Of a stretch of DNA of 64,000 nucleotides, positions 23,201 to 29,746 are shown piece after piece (positions within the stretch are counted from its first letter, which is position 1; the number at the start of each line of letters is the position of its first letter). The DNA is from Flavobacterium sp. MC2016-06. Its GTDB lineage: Bacteria > Bacteroidota > Bacteroidia > Flavobacteriales > Flavobacteriaceae. The notes beneath the pieces were generated by a model that was not told where the DNA came from, made no database searches, and worked only from the letters and a program-made list of their open reading frames with translations. The position numbers were made by a program, and so were the translations under genes. The DNA lies in the NCBI RefSeq assembly GCF_009711165.2, contig NZ_WMID02000001.1, positions 310,001 through 374,000 on the forward strand, read 5' to 3'.

Positions 23201-24338
23201 ACTTATAAGTGGCAGTATTAAACTAATATTGGATAGCAATCCTGAAAAAGCAAGAGAATTAATTGAGGCTGCTGTTAGAATTAAGCTTAGAAATGTAATG
23301 CTTATAGAATCTTTTGATAAGATTGAAGGCGACCAGAGATTTAACTTTTTAGGTATGGATTCGCTCATGGCCATACATTTTGTTGCAGAGCTTGAGCAAT
23401 ATTTTGGCTGTCAGCTTCCTAATACATTGGCCTATAATTACCCTACTATTAATGCAGTAAGCGACCATATATTTTCTCTAATATATAAAGTAAGAGAAAA
23501 TGAGCAGCAAAACACCATTACAGAGATCACAGAACCGGAATTAGTAAATATAAATACTGCAGAAGTAAAGAAAGAATCTGGAACCTTATTTAAGGTAATA
23601 AAAAAAGCAACTGCAAAGACAAGGTTAAAAATTTATTGTTTTCCTTATTTGGGCACAGGATCATCGGTTTATGAAAAATGGGCCGATATGTTTGAAAATG
23701 ATGTAGAGTTGATTGCCATACAGCCTCCTGGACGTGAAGAACGAAGCGATCTAAAACCTTTTATCTCAATGCTGGAACTAATAGAATCGCTGCTTTCTCA
23801 TTTTGAAGAACCAGAAGACGACTTTATATTTTTTGGGCACAGCTTTGGTGCAATTATGGCTTATGAATTTTATACTGCTCTAAATCGAAACAATAAAAAG
23901 CTGCCTTGTAAATTATTTCTTTCTGCCTGCGAAGCACCAATAAAACCTTCAGAAAGCAGATTGCATGAACTGTCCGATACTGAATTTATCGAAGAAATGA
24001 TTGTTAAATATGAAAATTCAAAAGATGTACAGGCAAGGAAAGCAGCACTCAACGGAAATGTTTCAGTTGTAAGGGCAGATGTACAGATACTCGAAACCTA
24101 TATTTCTGTTAAAGAACCTATAGACATCCCGATTGTTGTAATTGCAGGAACTAATGATCATATTGCAGGGATCGATAAGGTAAAAAGCTGGATAAGCCTC
24201 TGCAATAATAATTTTGCAATTCATTACATAAACGGCGGCCACGAATTGATTAAAAATCACAGCACTGAAATAATTGAAATAATTAAAGAAGGTGTAAATT
24301 ATACCACGACGAAGTTATATCACCACTTAGAAAATTAA
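17274..24338 (+). CDS. Single-module type I polyketide synthase FAAL-KS-AT-KR-ACP-TE
   Basis: Domains in order: (1) fatty acyl-AMP ligase, about 1-545, with the P-loop YTSGSTSVPKG at 168-178 and the PFHHDMGLVG motif near 210; (2) ketosynthase, about 560-985, catalytic Cys735 in DTACSSS, His870 in EAHGTG and His907 in NLGH; (3) acyltransferase, about 1088-1380, Ser1179 in GHSLGE and HAFH at 1277-1280, which points to malonyl-CoA; (4) ketoreductase, about 1500-1900, TGGLGGLG near 1713, Ser1856, Tyr1869 and Asn1873, without an LDD motif after HAAG; (5) carrier protein with phosphopantetheine Ser2030 in GMDSLM; (6) thioesterase, about 2115-2350, Ser2190 in GHSFG. No dehydratase or enoyl reductase is seen. 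The predicted product is a fatty acid extended by two carbons with a beta-hydroxyl, released by hydrolysis or transfer. No carrier protein lies between the FAAL and KS domains, which is unusual. It is in the operon of the unknown large proteins (6 bp gap). Confidence 0.95.
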   Translation: MNKNTVVDLVMNYPQEKGEEIALVFLDGYGVEKEQLTFNTLKENCLYVAYNLLSAVTAHEIMLIVIEDEADFVLGFFGSMLAGCIPAPLAPVRKSRNKHGYERILEIIKKGQSKSVLVQDIHYDPLMEVLQNENIKEVKVFTIDSLKAKTNAVILPKIDADDIAYIQYTSGSTSVPKGVILKHKNVISNMAKMLRVFERSELVRIAGWIPFHHDMGLVGHLFSVLYESGFGVFLPAHSFISSPHLWLETINKYQANTAAAPTFSFEHCVRKVNESKIPDLSCWKYAYVGSETVSLYILDEFYNKFKTKGFKRNTFKPVYGLAESTLLAAGGKDGLPEVEKNIFWNDLGQKQKRPLLPYRINTEDNIKIVDTTTGELCKEGVSGEIWIEGTSNSEGYLDEIPQANDRIMPVKTGDTGFILNGFLYITGRVKQIIIVRGVNYDAEDLETCSRYRLTELRTNDHTVCVTSIDGTKEEFYVFQEVHRHTNNTELDKIASHIKANLAESYGILPNRIIFVAQGLIPKTSNYKISRKECLDQYISGKIQPIYVTAENLIETVNPIDDPVVIVGMACRFPGGANDPDKYWELLSQGIDAVSEVPANRWNNDLFYDTRAAVPGKVNTKWAGFIDGIDQFDPAHFDISTAEAPEIDPQQRLLMETSWRLLENAGIKKADIAGSGTGVFIGMSTNDYLYMKIKLSPGMEGFNAYSGLGNSNSVAANRLSYFYDLKGPSLAVDTACSSSLTALHLAAQSILNGNCTQAITGGVNAILSPGPTITLSQFGMMSPEGRCKTFDESADGYVRAEGCGLVMLKRKSAAIKDGNKILAVIAATVAGQDGRSPGITFPNGKSQNQLIERTLKVAGLKGTDISYVEAHGTGTASGDPIEMEQIRKQYGTGTNTCYVGSVKANLGHLEAGAGIASVIKSVLMLNHKQIPPQIHVKILNPQIQLQNTRLKIAKQLTNWEIDDNEVRRIGISSFGFGGSLVHTILSELENSAEPLEDKAYYDYAQRPFIFSATTAQGLKDQAEVLLEWVNTNHGMSIKDICYTQSKSRSDLKYRKCFMVNSIQSLKDKLLNFVNLGESSKAISPFEVCFVFTGQGEHYLHMGRTLYLRFPVFKAAFDRCAIVINDAIANDFSLAHIAFEEKDTSFWLDKYMQPILFAVQYSLGILWQECGVMPHYLLGHSLGEYAAACLSGCFEPETGMKILLKRASLIETLNNKGMMVTIFADSKEISKVMDKEHVKIAAINSDKKTVVSGDMAAVSKLINHFRELGVETYHLKTSHAFHSHLMEPIARELGEYIKQYNFKKPEKRWISSLKEKEMHEAPNADYWVEHLLNTVNFKAAVNLLPKEGNINYVEIGPGASTLVAVNDTLNLSNAMLLRSLNVKKGDRTEDYFFYDSVCKLYQSGINIKWDAITEGHAYPDRLPGQKFMHKSYWMEGINAERLSEFASPLQGGTVYKPAVSNVESVTDTYRLKWKEISNSMENNVSWSKDTNWIIIGESNAFVENLLHELKENKNDFFWIRVNTETTFPNKIKPEFSVTSKTETSEWVSIIDKILNFKSREGSNDWKLVFITPGNDIINTEFDIAALEYGVSNGTGLLIPLMQALKKNAIVLPVWILTAQSQYIADYDNAINLKQAPVWGFSKTLFLEHPELRGGLIDIDLETAPSIVLNKIITPGTERSIALRQGKYYIEYIAPQEKNAINTDAKLRSDGAYIITGGLGGLGLKCANWILNKGGKHLVLISRKTIPPVHLWSTITEDNPDFAIIQQLLVLQDKGVTVEVVSLDIRNTKELGQLFEGLDKKKIPVRGIIHAAGVNWFAKVMNLDRNDFLETLKTKVSSSWALHQLSLTMDLDLFVLFSSVSALWGSVELSHYTAANHFMDMLSLYRWQRDLPSLSINWGPWAEVGMSAEERESDLLKKLGFNLMLPHAAIAAMESVLVLNEPLSLIADIEWNKFGTFIDFSLQPSLFSEVFAHNEEEQKLISGSIKLILDSNPEKARELIEAAVRIKLRNVMLIESFDKIEGDQRFNFLGMDSLMAIHFVAELEQYFGCQLPNTLAYNYPTINAVSDHIFSLIYKVRENEQQNTITEITEPELVNINTAEVKKESGTLFKVIKKATAKTRLKIYCFPYLGTGSSVYEKWADMFENDVELIAIQPPGREERSDLKPFISMLELIESLLSHFEEPEDDFIFFGHSFGAIMAYEFYTALNRNNKKLPCKLFLSACEAPIKPSESRLHELSDTEFIEEMIVKYENSKDVQARKAALNGNVSVVRADVQILETYISVKEPIDIPIVVIAGTNDHIAGIDKVKSWISLCNNNFAIHYINGGHELIKNHSTEIIEIIKEGVNYTTTKLYHHLEN

Positions 24339-24355
24339 TAATACTGGATAACATC

Positions 24356-25123
24356 ATGAAACCTAAAATTAAAAACGAGAGTCAGCCATGGTATAATTTT
24401 GGAGGAGGGCGTTACATGGGCAACCAGCCTTTTTTTTACGAACGTGAAAAATTACCGTGGACAAAAATTATTGAAGATAATTGGGAAATTATTAGAGATG
24501 AAGTTATTGGACTAATGATAGAAAAACCCGAAAACCTTAAGCCTTATTTTATTAATAAAAGCATGTCGTTTCCTCCTAAAAAATGGAAGACAATGGGGAT
24601 TTATTTCTGGAAATTTGTGATAAAGGAAAATTATAAAAAATGCCCTGAGACTATAAAAATACTAAAAACCATACCAGGTCTTACTTCTTTTTCATTAAGT
24701 GTTTTAGAGCCGGGTTCAAATATTAATCCGCATCAGGGTGATACAGATGCCATTATACGCTGTCATGTAGGTATTGACATACCAGGTATTTTACCCGTTT
24801 GTGGCTTTCAGGTAGGCACAGCAATAAAGCCCTGGGCAAACGGAATTACCTTGCCGTTTTGTGATGCACATACACATACTGCCTGGAACCATACTACAGA
24901 AAAGAGGCTTATACTTATTCTGGATGTGATGCGGGATGAATATGTAAAAGAACAAAACTCAATTTGTGCACATGTATTAGCTTCTTCGGCTATTCAGATG
25001 ATATATCAAAAATATCCCTTTTTTAATAAAAGAAGCGGATATATCAAAAAAGGTTTATACCATTTTATAAGAATATCTGTGCAAGCGGTTTTGCCTGTAC
25101 AAAGGTTTTTTGCCTTTTTATAA
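24356..25123 (+). CDS. Aspartyl/asparaginyl beta-hydroxylase-like Fe(II) oxygenase
   Basis: The 255-aa protein carries the signature of the AspH-type double-stranded beta-helix: LSVLEPGSNINPHQGDTD with His126, IRCHVGI with Arg135, and a second metal-binding His174 in the THTAWNHT segment. In this family two His residues bind Fe(II) and 2-oxoglutarate is the cosubstrate; family members hydroxylate peptidyl residues, free amino acids or lipid-linked amino acids. It follows the polyketide synthase by 17 bp and is the last gene of the operon. By position it could hydroxylate the PKS product or one of the large operon proteins; which of these is not visible. The C-terminal ~40 residues are basic and hydrophobic (FIRISVQAVLPVQRFFAFL) and may bind membrane. 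Confidence 0.88.
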   Translation: MKPKIKNESQPWYNFGGGRYMGNQPFFYEREKLPWTKIIEDNWEIIRDEVIGLMIEKPENLKPYFINKSMSFPPKKWKTMGIYFWKFVIKENYKKCPETIKILKTIPGLTSFSLSVLEPGSNINPHQGDTDAIIRCHVGIDIPGILPVCGFQVGTAIKPWANGITLPFCDAHTHTAWNHTTEKRLILILDVMRDEYVKEQNSICAHVLASSAIQMIYQKYPFFNKRSGYIKKGLYHFIRISVQAVLPVQRFFAFL

Positions 25124-25138
25124 TAAGATAACATGAAT

Positions 25139-25370
25139 GGGCTTTGTCGCATCTAAGAATAACTAGTTATCTTTAGAGATCCAAAAAAAATAAATGAATA
25201 CTAAATGCCATTGTTATCCCAAAGCTATAATTCTGCAGGCAGTCTATTTCAAGTTAAGATTTACATTGAGTTATAGAGACGTTGAGGAAATAATGAAAAT
25301 GCGTGGAATACAAGTGGATCATGCGACAATTCAACGCTGGGTATTTAAATTTTGTCTTGTACTGAAATAG
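25139..25370 (+). mobile_element. IS6-like insertion sequence remnant
   Basis: A 58-codon ORF (25194-25370) reads as the N-terminus of an IS6-family transposase: L-R-F-T-L-S-Y-R-D-V-E-E-I-M, then G-I-Q-V-D-H-A-T-I-Q-R-W-V, then a stop. Full-length proteins are about 230 residues and continue into the DDE catalytic core, which is absent. GGGCTTTGTCGCA at 25139-25151, 43 bp upstream of the ATG, looks like the left terminal inverted repeat; no matching right end is visible, so this is a one-ended fragment. It lies 16 bp after the operon and ahead of the terminator at 25441-25470. Confidence 0.7.
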
Positions 25371-25440
25371 CGATACACAAAAAGTATCTTTATGAAAGAA
25401 GTTTAAGAAATACGTTATGTAAAGCGTGGAACCACAAAAA

Positions 25441-25470
25441 AAGCCTGAAAAATCTATGTTTTTCAGGCTT
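25441..25470 (+). terminator. Strong intrinsic terminator-like hairpin
   Basis: AAGCCTGAAAAA (25441-25452) pairs perfectly with TTTTTCAGGCTT (25459-25470) around a 6-nt loop and is followed by T's. It is the first strong hairpin after the large operon, 320 bp downstream of the oxygenase gene and beyond the IS remnant. It may be the original operon terminator, displaced by the insertion. Confidence 0.7.
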
Positions 25471-25480
25471 TTTGAATTAA

Positions 25481-25500
25481 CTCTAACGGGAGTCGAATCT
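25481..25500. repeat. tRNA 3'-end-like remnant following a hairpin (repeat family member, degenerate)
   Basis: CTCTAACGGGAGTCGAATCT resembles an antisense tRNA acceptor/T-arm (compare the usual CTCNACNGGATTCGAACC). It follows a terminator hairpin, the same order seen in the other family members at 33030, 35061, 37891 and 52481. This copy keeps the T-loop (GTCGAATC) but lacks the downstream conserved part. Confidence 0.4.
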
Positions 25501-25696
25501 TTGTTTAATCGAAAGGATTTTTAAACTATTCATAATCAAGTGATACCAACTTCAGAATTAATATTTTGCATTATTGATAAGACACAGCATCAGATCCTAA
25601 CTAAATAATTCTTGCAATTGGAAAAAATTTAAGAGTAAGTTTTTTTTACAAATGCGGAGGAATAATTTTTAAAGCCACGACTTTATTTTCTTTATA
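25501..25696. other. Gap between the repeat remnant and the hydrolase gene
   Basis: About 200 bp of AT-rich sequence. Nothing in it is convincing as a gene, RNA or repeat. With the IS remnant, hairpin and T-arm-like fragment it completes the gene-poor stretch 25124-25696. Confidence 0.5.
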
Positions 25697-26560
25697 TTAA
25701 AATAATAAATTATCTAACCGTTTTAAGACATCCTTCCAAAGGATGTCTTTCATATTTCTTCTAAAATACCCAAAATGGTCAATCTTTTTTAATCCAAATT
25801 TACTTGGTATCAACTCTGTAAAGCTGATTGCTTTTTCACTATGAACATTACTCCAAAATGCCTTTGTGTTTTTTGCATTCGAAATAGTATCGTCTGTTGA
25901 ATAATAAACGTGTATCGGAAATTCGAAGTTTTTAAAATGCCCAGTCGGAACGGTTTTGCCGTAAAACTTTTTATTAAAGAAGTAATCTTCTTTTTCTAAC
26001 CAATTGCGCCATTCAAATACCACATTCTTTGGAAGATTTTCCATGAGTTTATACCTTTTTGCCTTAACAAAACCATTAAAAAAAACACTAATTGGAGAAA
26101 AAATATAAAAGAAAAAATAGGCTTTCATTCGGTATGCAAAAGGCATATTTGGATAATATCCTGATGAAACTGCAATATTGATGTTTCCCGCTACATTACT
26201 CAAATCATCAATAAAACCAATTTGCTGTCCGCCCGCACTATGTGCAACAAAAAAGAAAGGCAGATCTGGAAATCGATTCTTTAAATAAGATTTTATGGCA
26301 GGCATATCTTTTGTTCCGTAATCCGAAAATTTAATATTGCTTTTTTTAAGATGATCTGTTTTTTTAGTTCCGCGATAATTCCAAAGACAGCATAAATAAC
26401 CATTTTCTGCTAAGTACGTCAAAAAAGGAAGATAAATTTTTTCTGAAGTAGCCGTTCCGCAGTTAAATTGTACGACTGCTTTTGGATTATCCGGCAGGAG
26501 CAAAGTGCCATTTAATTTTGTTCCGTCTTCGCAAATGGTTTCAAAAATTTCTGTTTTCAT
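25697..26560 (-). CDS. Predicted alpha/beta hydrolase (COG4757-like)
   Basis: The 287-aa protein has an alpha/beta-hydrolase pattern: oxyanion-loop region FNCGTATSE (32-40), nucleophile elbow FVAHSAGGQ with Ser108, and a C-terminal IDHFGYFR where the catalytic His would lie. There is no signal peptide, so it acts in the cytoplasm. Overall features agree with the COG4757 group of predicted serine hydrolases, whose substrates are not defined. It is transcribed alone, separated from the upstream aldo/keto reductase by a terminator hairpin at 26600-26634. Confidence 0.8.
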   Translation of the reverse strand: MKTEIFETICEDGTKLNGTLLLPDNPKAVVQFNCGTATSEKIYLPFLTYLAENGYLCCLWNYRGTKKTDHLKKSNIKFSDYGTKDMPAIKSYLKNRFPDLPFFFVAHSAGGQQIGFIDDLSNVAGNINIAVSSGYYPNMPFAYRMKAYFFFYIFSPISVFFNGFVKAKRYKLMENLPKNVVFEWRNWLEKEDYFFNKKFYGKTVPTGHFKNFEFPIHVYYSTDDTISNAKNTKAFWSNVHSEKAISFTELIPSKFGLKKIDHFGYFRRNMKDILWKDVLKRLDNLLF

Positions 26561-26599
26561 CTTTTCTTTTTTGTGACTTAGCTAAAATAGTAATAAAAA

Positions 26600-26634
26600 A
26601 ACCTTCAGACTAGATTTTTTCCATTCTGAAGGTT
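26600..26634 (-). terminator. Intrinsic terminator of the aldo/keto reductase gene
   Basis: AACCTTCAG (26600-26608) pairs with CTGAAGGTT (26626-26634). Reading on the minus strand the stem is followed by a T-run (plus-strand A's at 26594-26600), placing it directly after the reductase stop. Confidence 0.7.
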
Positions 26635-26665
26635 TTAACGTTTCTTATAAAATGATTTTCAGTAA

Positions 26666-27541
26666 TTAACCTAAAAAAGCCATATCTTCTTCTGTCAATT
26701 GAATATCACATGAAGCTATGTTTTCTTCAAAATGTTTCAATTGTGAAGTACCTGGAATCGGCAGAATCAAATCGTTAAAATGCAATAACCAAGCAATATT
26801 TATTTGAGCAGTGCTTACCTTATATTTTTCGGCGATTACAGCAATTTTATCATCGTTTTTTGGTAATGAATTTTGAAGAGACCAAAACGGAACCATTGTA
26901 ATATTGTTCGCAATACACAAAGGCATTACTTCCTGAAGTCCTCTCGTTTGTTGTCCGTGTGACTCAAAACTTGTTCTTTGTCCATAACCAAAAGCATTTT
27001 CAACACTCACAATATTTCCCATAGACAATCCGATTTCCAATTCTTCGGGGCTCACATTGCTTAAACCAATATGAAGAATTTTTCCTTCTTTCTGCATATC
27101 AAACATCGCTTGCATTGATTCTCTAAAAGGTGTTTCAGAATTTGGCATTACTCTAAAATGAACCAATTGAATCTGTTCTAACTTTAATGTTTTCAAGTTT
27201 CTTTCAATACTTGTTCTTAAATTTTCTGGTGAGTTAAATACCGTCCAAGCTTTGTCTGGTGTTCTTGCTGCGCCCACTTTAGTACAAATCAACAATTCAT
27301 CATTGTACGGATAAAGCGCTTCTGCGATAAGTTTGTTTGTGATGTCTTCACCATAAAAATCTGCAGTGTCCAAAAAGTTAATGCCTTTTTTTGCAGTAGT
27401 TCTTAATATTTCTAAAGCCTCATCTCTGTTTTTTGGTTCTCCCCAAACATAGTCACCTGGCAGGCGCATTGTACCATAACCCATTCTGTTAATAGTAATT
27501 GGGTTTTCTGTATTCGCTCCGATTGTTATTGTCTTTTTCAT
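26666..27541 (-). CDS. Aldo/keto reductase, cytosolic
   Basis: The 291-aa protein is an NADPH-dependent TIM-barrel aldo/keto reductase. The catalytic tetrad is visible: Asp58, Tyr63 (DFYGE), Lys88 (CTKVG) and His128 (LVHFR). GLSNVSPEE and the C-terminal LPIPGTSQLKHFEEN are the family's cofactor-binding stretches. It has no signal peptide. It lies 115 bp downstream of a MarR regulator gene on the same strand and may respond to it, but a separate promoter is possible. Substrate unknown; likely reduction of small aldehydes, ketones or quinones. Confidence 0.9.
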   Translation of the reverse strand: MKKTITIGANTENPITINRMGYGTMRLPGDYVWGEPKNRDEALEILRTTAKKGINFLDTADFYGEDITNKLIAEALYPYNDELLICTKVGAARTPDKAWTVFNSPENLRTSIERNLKTLKLEQIQLVHFRVMPNSETPFRESMQAMFDMQKEGKILHIGLSNVSPEELEIGLSMGNIVSVENAFGYGQRTSFESHGQQTRGLQEVMPLCIANNITMVPFWSLQNSLPKNDDKIAVIAEKYKVSTAQINIAWLLHFNDLILPIPGTSQLKHFEENIASCDIQLTEEDMAFLG

Positions 27542-27655
27542 CTTTTATCTGATTTTAATGATGCAAATTTCTGAGAAAAATAAAAATACCGTGTATCTGA
27601 ATCAACTTTAGTTGTAGCCCAAAAAAAGTTTACAGCTCTAATACTCAAGATGCTT

Positions 27656-28117
27656 TTATTGATTTTTATTTTGTTCAATTAAAAGGGTCATATTTTGATT
27701 AAATAAAGTCAAGTTATTTTTTAAATTAGAAAAAAAATCTAAATCGGCATTTTCGATAGCGGTCAATGCTTTTTGTAAAACTATTGAACCATCATCAGTC
27801 AATTTAATAACTTTGGCTCTAGTGTCTGTTGAATGTTCTTTTCTCGTTAAAAATCGTTTTTCTTCGAGCGTTCGCAATACTTTAGATACCATCATTCTAT
27901 CTGCATTACTTTGGTTGGCAATGTCGATTTGGGTTACAAATTCCTGCTTTTTAGAAAGCCATCCTACTGCGGCCAGAAAAACAAATTGTGTCTGAGTCAA
28001 ATCTAAAGGATCTAAAACTTTTTTTTGTTTCCGCTGCCATAACGTTGTCAATTGTCCAAGCAAATAACCAGGGCTGTCACTAGGGCTTTTAAACTGAAAT
28101 TCAATTTCTTTAGACAT
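27656..28117 (-). CDS. MarR family transcriptional regulator
   Basis: The 153-aa protein has the MarR winged-helix pattern: LTQTQFVFLAAVGWL for the entry helix, QIDIANQSNADRMMVSKVLRTLEEK for the recognition helix (read here as two parts, QIDIANQSNADRMM and VSKVLRTLEEK), and a wing with TDTRAKVIKLTDDG. MarR proteins are usually small-molecule-responsive repressors of adjacent genes. It starts 12 bp after the VOC gene and is probably co-transcribed with it. The inverted repeats at 28503-28545 surround the promoter of this pair and are the obvious binding site, so the pair is likely self-regulated. Confidence 0.9.
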   Translation of the reverse strand: MSKEIEFQFKSPSDSPGYLLGQLTTLWQRKQKKVLDPLDLTQTQFVFLAAVGWLSKKQEFVTQIDIANQSNADRMMVSKVLRTLEEKRFLTRKEHSTDTRAKVIKLTDDGSIVLQKALTAIENADLDFFSNLKNNLTLFNQNMTLLIEQNKNQ

Positions 28118-28129
28118 AATTACGCGTAA

Positions 28130-28489
28130 TTATTTTTCGTTCAAAAATGTAAGTTTGTAGCCATCGAGGTCTTTTACGTGAAATGCTCTGCCAAAAGGAG
28201 TTTCAATAATTGGTCCAACATTAGTCAGTCCATTTGCTGTCAATTTCTCTTTTAGTTCGTCTACATTTTCAGTAACGGCAAACCAAAGAGCTACGCCAAT
28301 TCCCAAATCTTTATCATCTAATGGTTCAAGAGGTGTACGGATAGCAAAACTTGCTTGTCCTTGATTGTATTTAAAAATACAGGCTTGAGGATTTGCGTTG
28401 TCTATTTCAAACCCTAATTTTTGTGTATAAAACTCTTTTGAAGCTTCTAAATTTTTCACTTGTAGTGAAGCAAAAGTCAATTGTATCAT
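28130..28489 (-). CDS. VOC (glyoxalase/bleomycin-resistance fold) family protein
   Basis: The 119-aa protein has the vicinal-oxygen-chelate pattern: FASLQVKNLEASKEFYTQKLGF (start as ASLQVKNLEASKEFY) and a C-terminal GRAFHVKDLDGYKLTF. VOC proteins bind a metal and act as isomerases, dioxygenases, thiol transferases or drug-binding resistance proteins. It is the first gene of a two-gene unit with the MarR regulator, under a promoter flanked by inverted repeats, a common arrangement for an inducible detoxification gene. Substrate not predictable. Confidence 0.85.
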   Translation of the reverse strand: MIQLTFASLQVKNLEASKEFYTQKLGFEIDNANPQACIFKYNQGQASFAIRTPLEPLDDKDLGIGVALWFAVTENVDELKEKLTANGLTNVGPIIETPFGRAFHVKDLDGYKLTFLNEK

Positions 28490-28502
28490 TTTTTTAAATT
28501 TA

Positions 28503-28545
28503 TTGTTGTCGCAAATATAGTATATACGACAACAATATTTGTTGT
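28503..28545. promoter_or_regulatory. Probable MarR operator: nested inverted repeats around a -7 box
   Basis: TTGTTGTCG (28503-28511) and CGACAACAA (28527-28535) are a perfect inverted repeat with a 15-bp spacer. A second perfect inverted repeat, ACAACAA (28529-28535) TAT TTGTTGT (28539-28545), shares the middle arm. The minus-strand -7 box at 28512-28519 lies inside the first spacer. A bound dimer would cover the promoter of the VOC-marR unit. Confidence 0.75.
28512..28519 (-). promoter_or_regulatory. Bacteroidota-type -7 box of the VOC-marR unit
   Basis: On the minus strand the sequence reads TATATTTG, an exact TAnnTTTG match, 22 bp upstream of the VOC start codon at 28489. It lies between two inverted-repeat arms. 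Confidence 0.65.
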
Positions 28546-28655
28546 TTTTTAATTTTTTTATGAATTTAAAAAATCTATGTTTTATTCCAGCATTACCGCT
28601 TACTCGAATATTATACAGTTAAGATAAATTTAACTACAACAAAAGTGGATTCAGA

Positions 28656-28663
28656 TACATTTG
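28656..28663 (+). promoter_or_regulatory. Candidate -7 box of the NmrA-like gene
   Basis: TACATTTG matches the Bacteroidota -7 consensus TAnnTTTG and lies 45 bp upstream of the ATG at 28709. A -33 TTTG element at the right spacing is not clear. Confidence 0.45.
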
Positions 28664-28708
28664 ATTTTCAACTCTTAAAGATCTTTGTACGGTAAAAAAA
28701 CTATAAAA

Positions 28709-29608
28709 ATGAAAATAATTCTAACAGGTTCATTAGGGCCAATCAGCAAACCGCTTGCTGTAAAATTAATCGCTGAAGGACATGATGTAACCGTGATTAG
28801 CAGTAACAAAGACAAAGAGAATGAAATAGAAATTTTAGGTTCAAAAGCCGCTATAGGCAACATTGAAGATATTGATTTTATGGCTGAAATTTTCACTGGA
28901 GCAGATGTTGCTTATCTGATGCAGCCTACCATAAATTTCTTTGATCCTGCATTAGATATTCTAAAACACTACGAGAAAATTTGTGAGAAATACGTGCAGG
29001 CAATTTTAAAATCAGGTTTAAAAAGAATAGTTCATTTAAGCAGTATCGGCGGACATTCGAGTACTGGAAACGGTATGCTGGCTTTTCATTACTATGCAGA
29101 GCAAACCTTAAAGAAATTGCCCGAAGATGTAACCATTACGACACTTCGCCCGGTATCTTTTTATTCTAATATAATGGCATTTTTACCTACTATAAAAGGG
29201 CAGAAAGCAATCATTACGAGTTACAAAGCCAATGAACCTGAACCTTGGGCTTCGCCGTTTGATATTGCCGATGCCGCTGCAGAAGAATTAACTGCAGTTA
29301 CTGCAGGAAGAAAAGTGAGATACATTATAAGCGATGAAGTAAGCAGTGATAGACTCGTGCAGGTTTTAGGAGATGCGATCGGTGAAGAAATTGAATGGAT
29401 TACAGTTTCGCATATAGCTTTGAAGGAATTATATAAAAGTTTTGGAATGAGTCCACAAGCGGCAAATGGTTTTGTAAAACTAAACGAAGCTAAAAACAGA
29501 GGCATTTTGTACGAAGATCTTGCAAAGCATAAAAAAGAAATCACTTTAGGAAAAGTAAAAATAGAAGACTTTGCTAAAGAATTTACAGCCGCTTATAAAA
29601 ACTCTTAG
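28709..29608 (+). CDS. NmrA-like NAD(P)-binding protein
   Basis: The frame can be read back to a TTG at 28685, but the ATG at 28709 starts exactly at a Rossmann fold (MKIILTGSLGPISKPLAVKL) and is preferred, giving 299 aa. The N-terminal beta-alpha-beta has G-S-L-G-P-I-S, a variant of the dinucleotide-binding loop. Later segments (LSSIGGHSS, YYAEQTLKK, TTLRPVSFY) match the atypical short-chain dehydrogenases of the NmrA/TMR group, several of which sense NADP or reduce quinones. It lies 138 bp ahead of an AraC regulator on the same strand, possibly its controller. Confidence 0.88.
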   Translation: MKIILTGSLGPISKPLAVKLIAEGHDVTVISSNKDKENEIEILGSKAAIGNIEDIDFMAEIFTGADVAYLMQPTINFFDPALDILKHYEKICEKYVQAILKSGLKRIVHLSSIGGHSSTGNGMLAFHYYAEQTLKKLPEDVTITTLRPVSFYSNIMAFLPTIKGQKAIITSYKANEPEPWASPFDIADAAAEELTAVTAGRKVRYIISDEVSSDRLVQVLGDAIGEEIEWITVSHIALKELYKSFGMSPQAANGFVKLNEAKNRGILYEDLAKHKKEITLGKVKIEDFAKEFTAAYKNS

Positions 29609-29715
29609 TACAAGAAAAATTAAAAACTAAAAACAACTCACATGTACAGATATTTTTAGTAAAATATAGCTACAATAAAAGTCGATTGGGCTAAATGCAA
29701 ACTGCTGTTTATCCG

Positions 29716-29723
29716 TACTTTTG
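29716..29723 (+). promoter_or_regulatory. Candidate -7 box of the AraC gene
   Basis: TACTTTTG is an exact TAnnTTTG match, 24 bp before the ATG at 29747. A convincing -33 element at 19-20 bp was not found. Confidence 0.45.
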
Positions 29724-29746
29724 TAATAGAAATAAAGATTTTAAAA

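Noticed and set aside
25124..25700. CRISPR array or toxin-antitoxin pair
   Set aside because: No regularly spaced repeats and no paired small ORFs; only an IS fragment and a hairpin are present. No CRISPR array was seen anywhere in the window.
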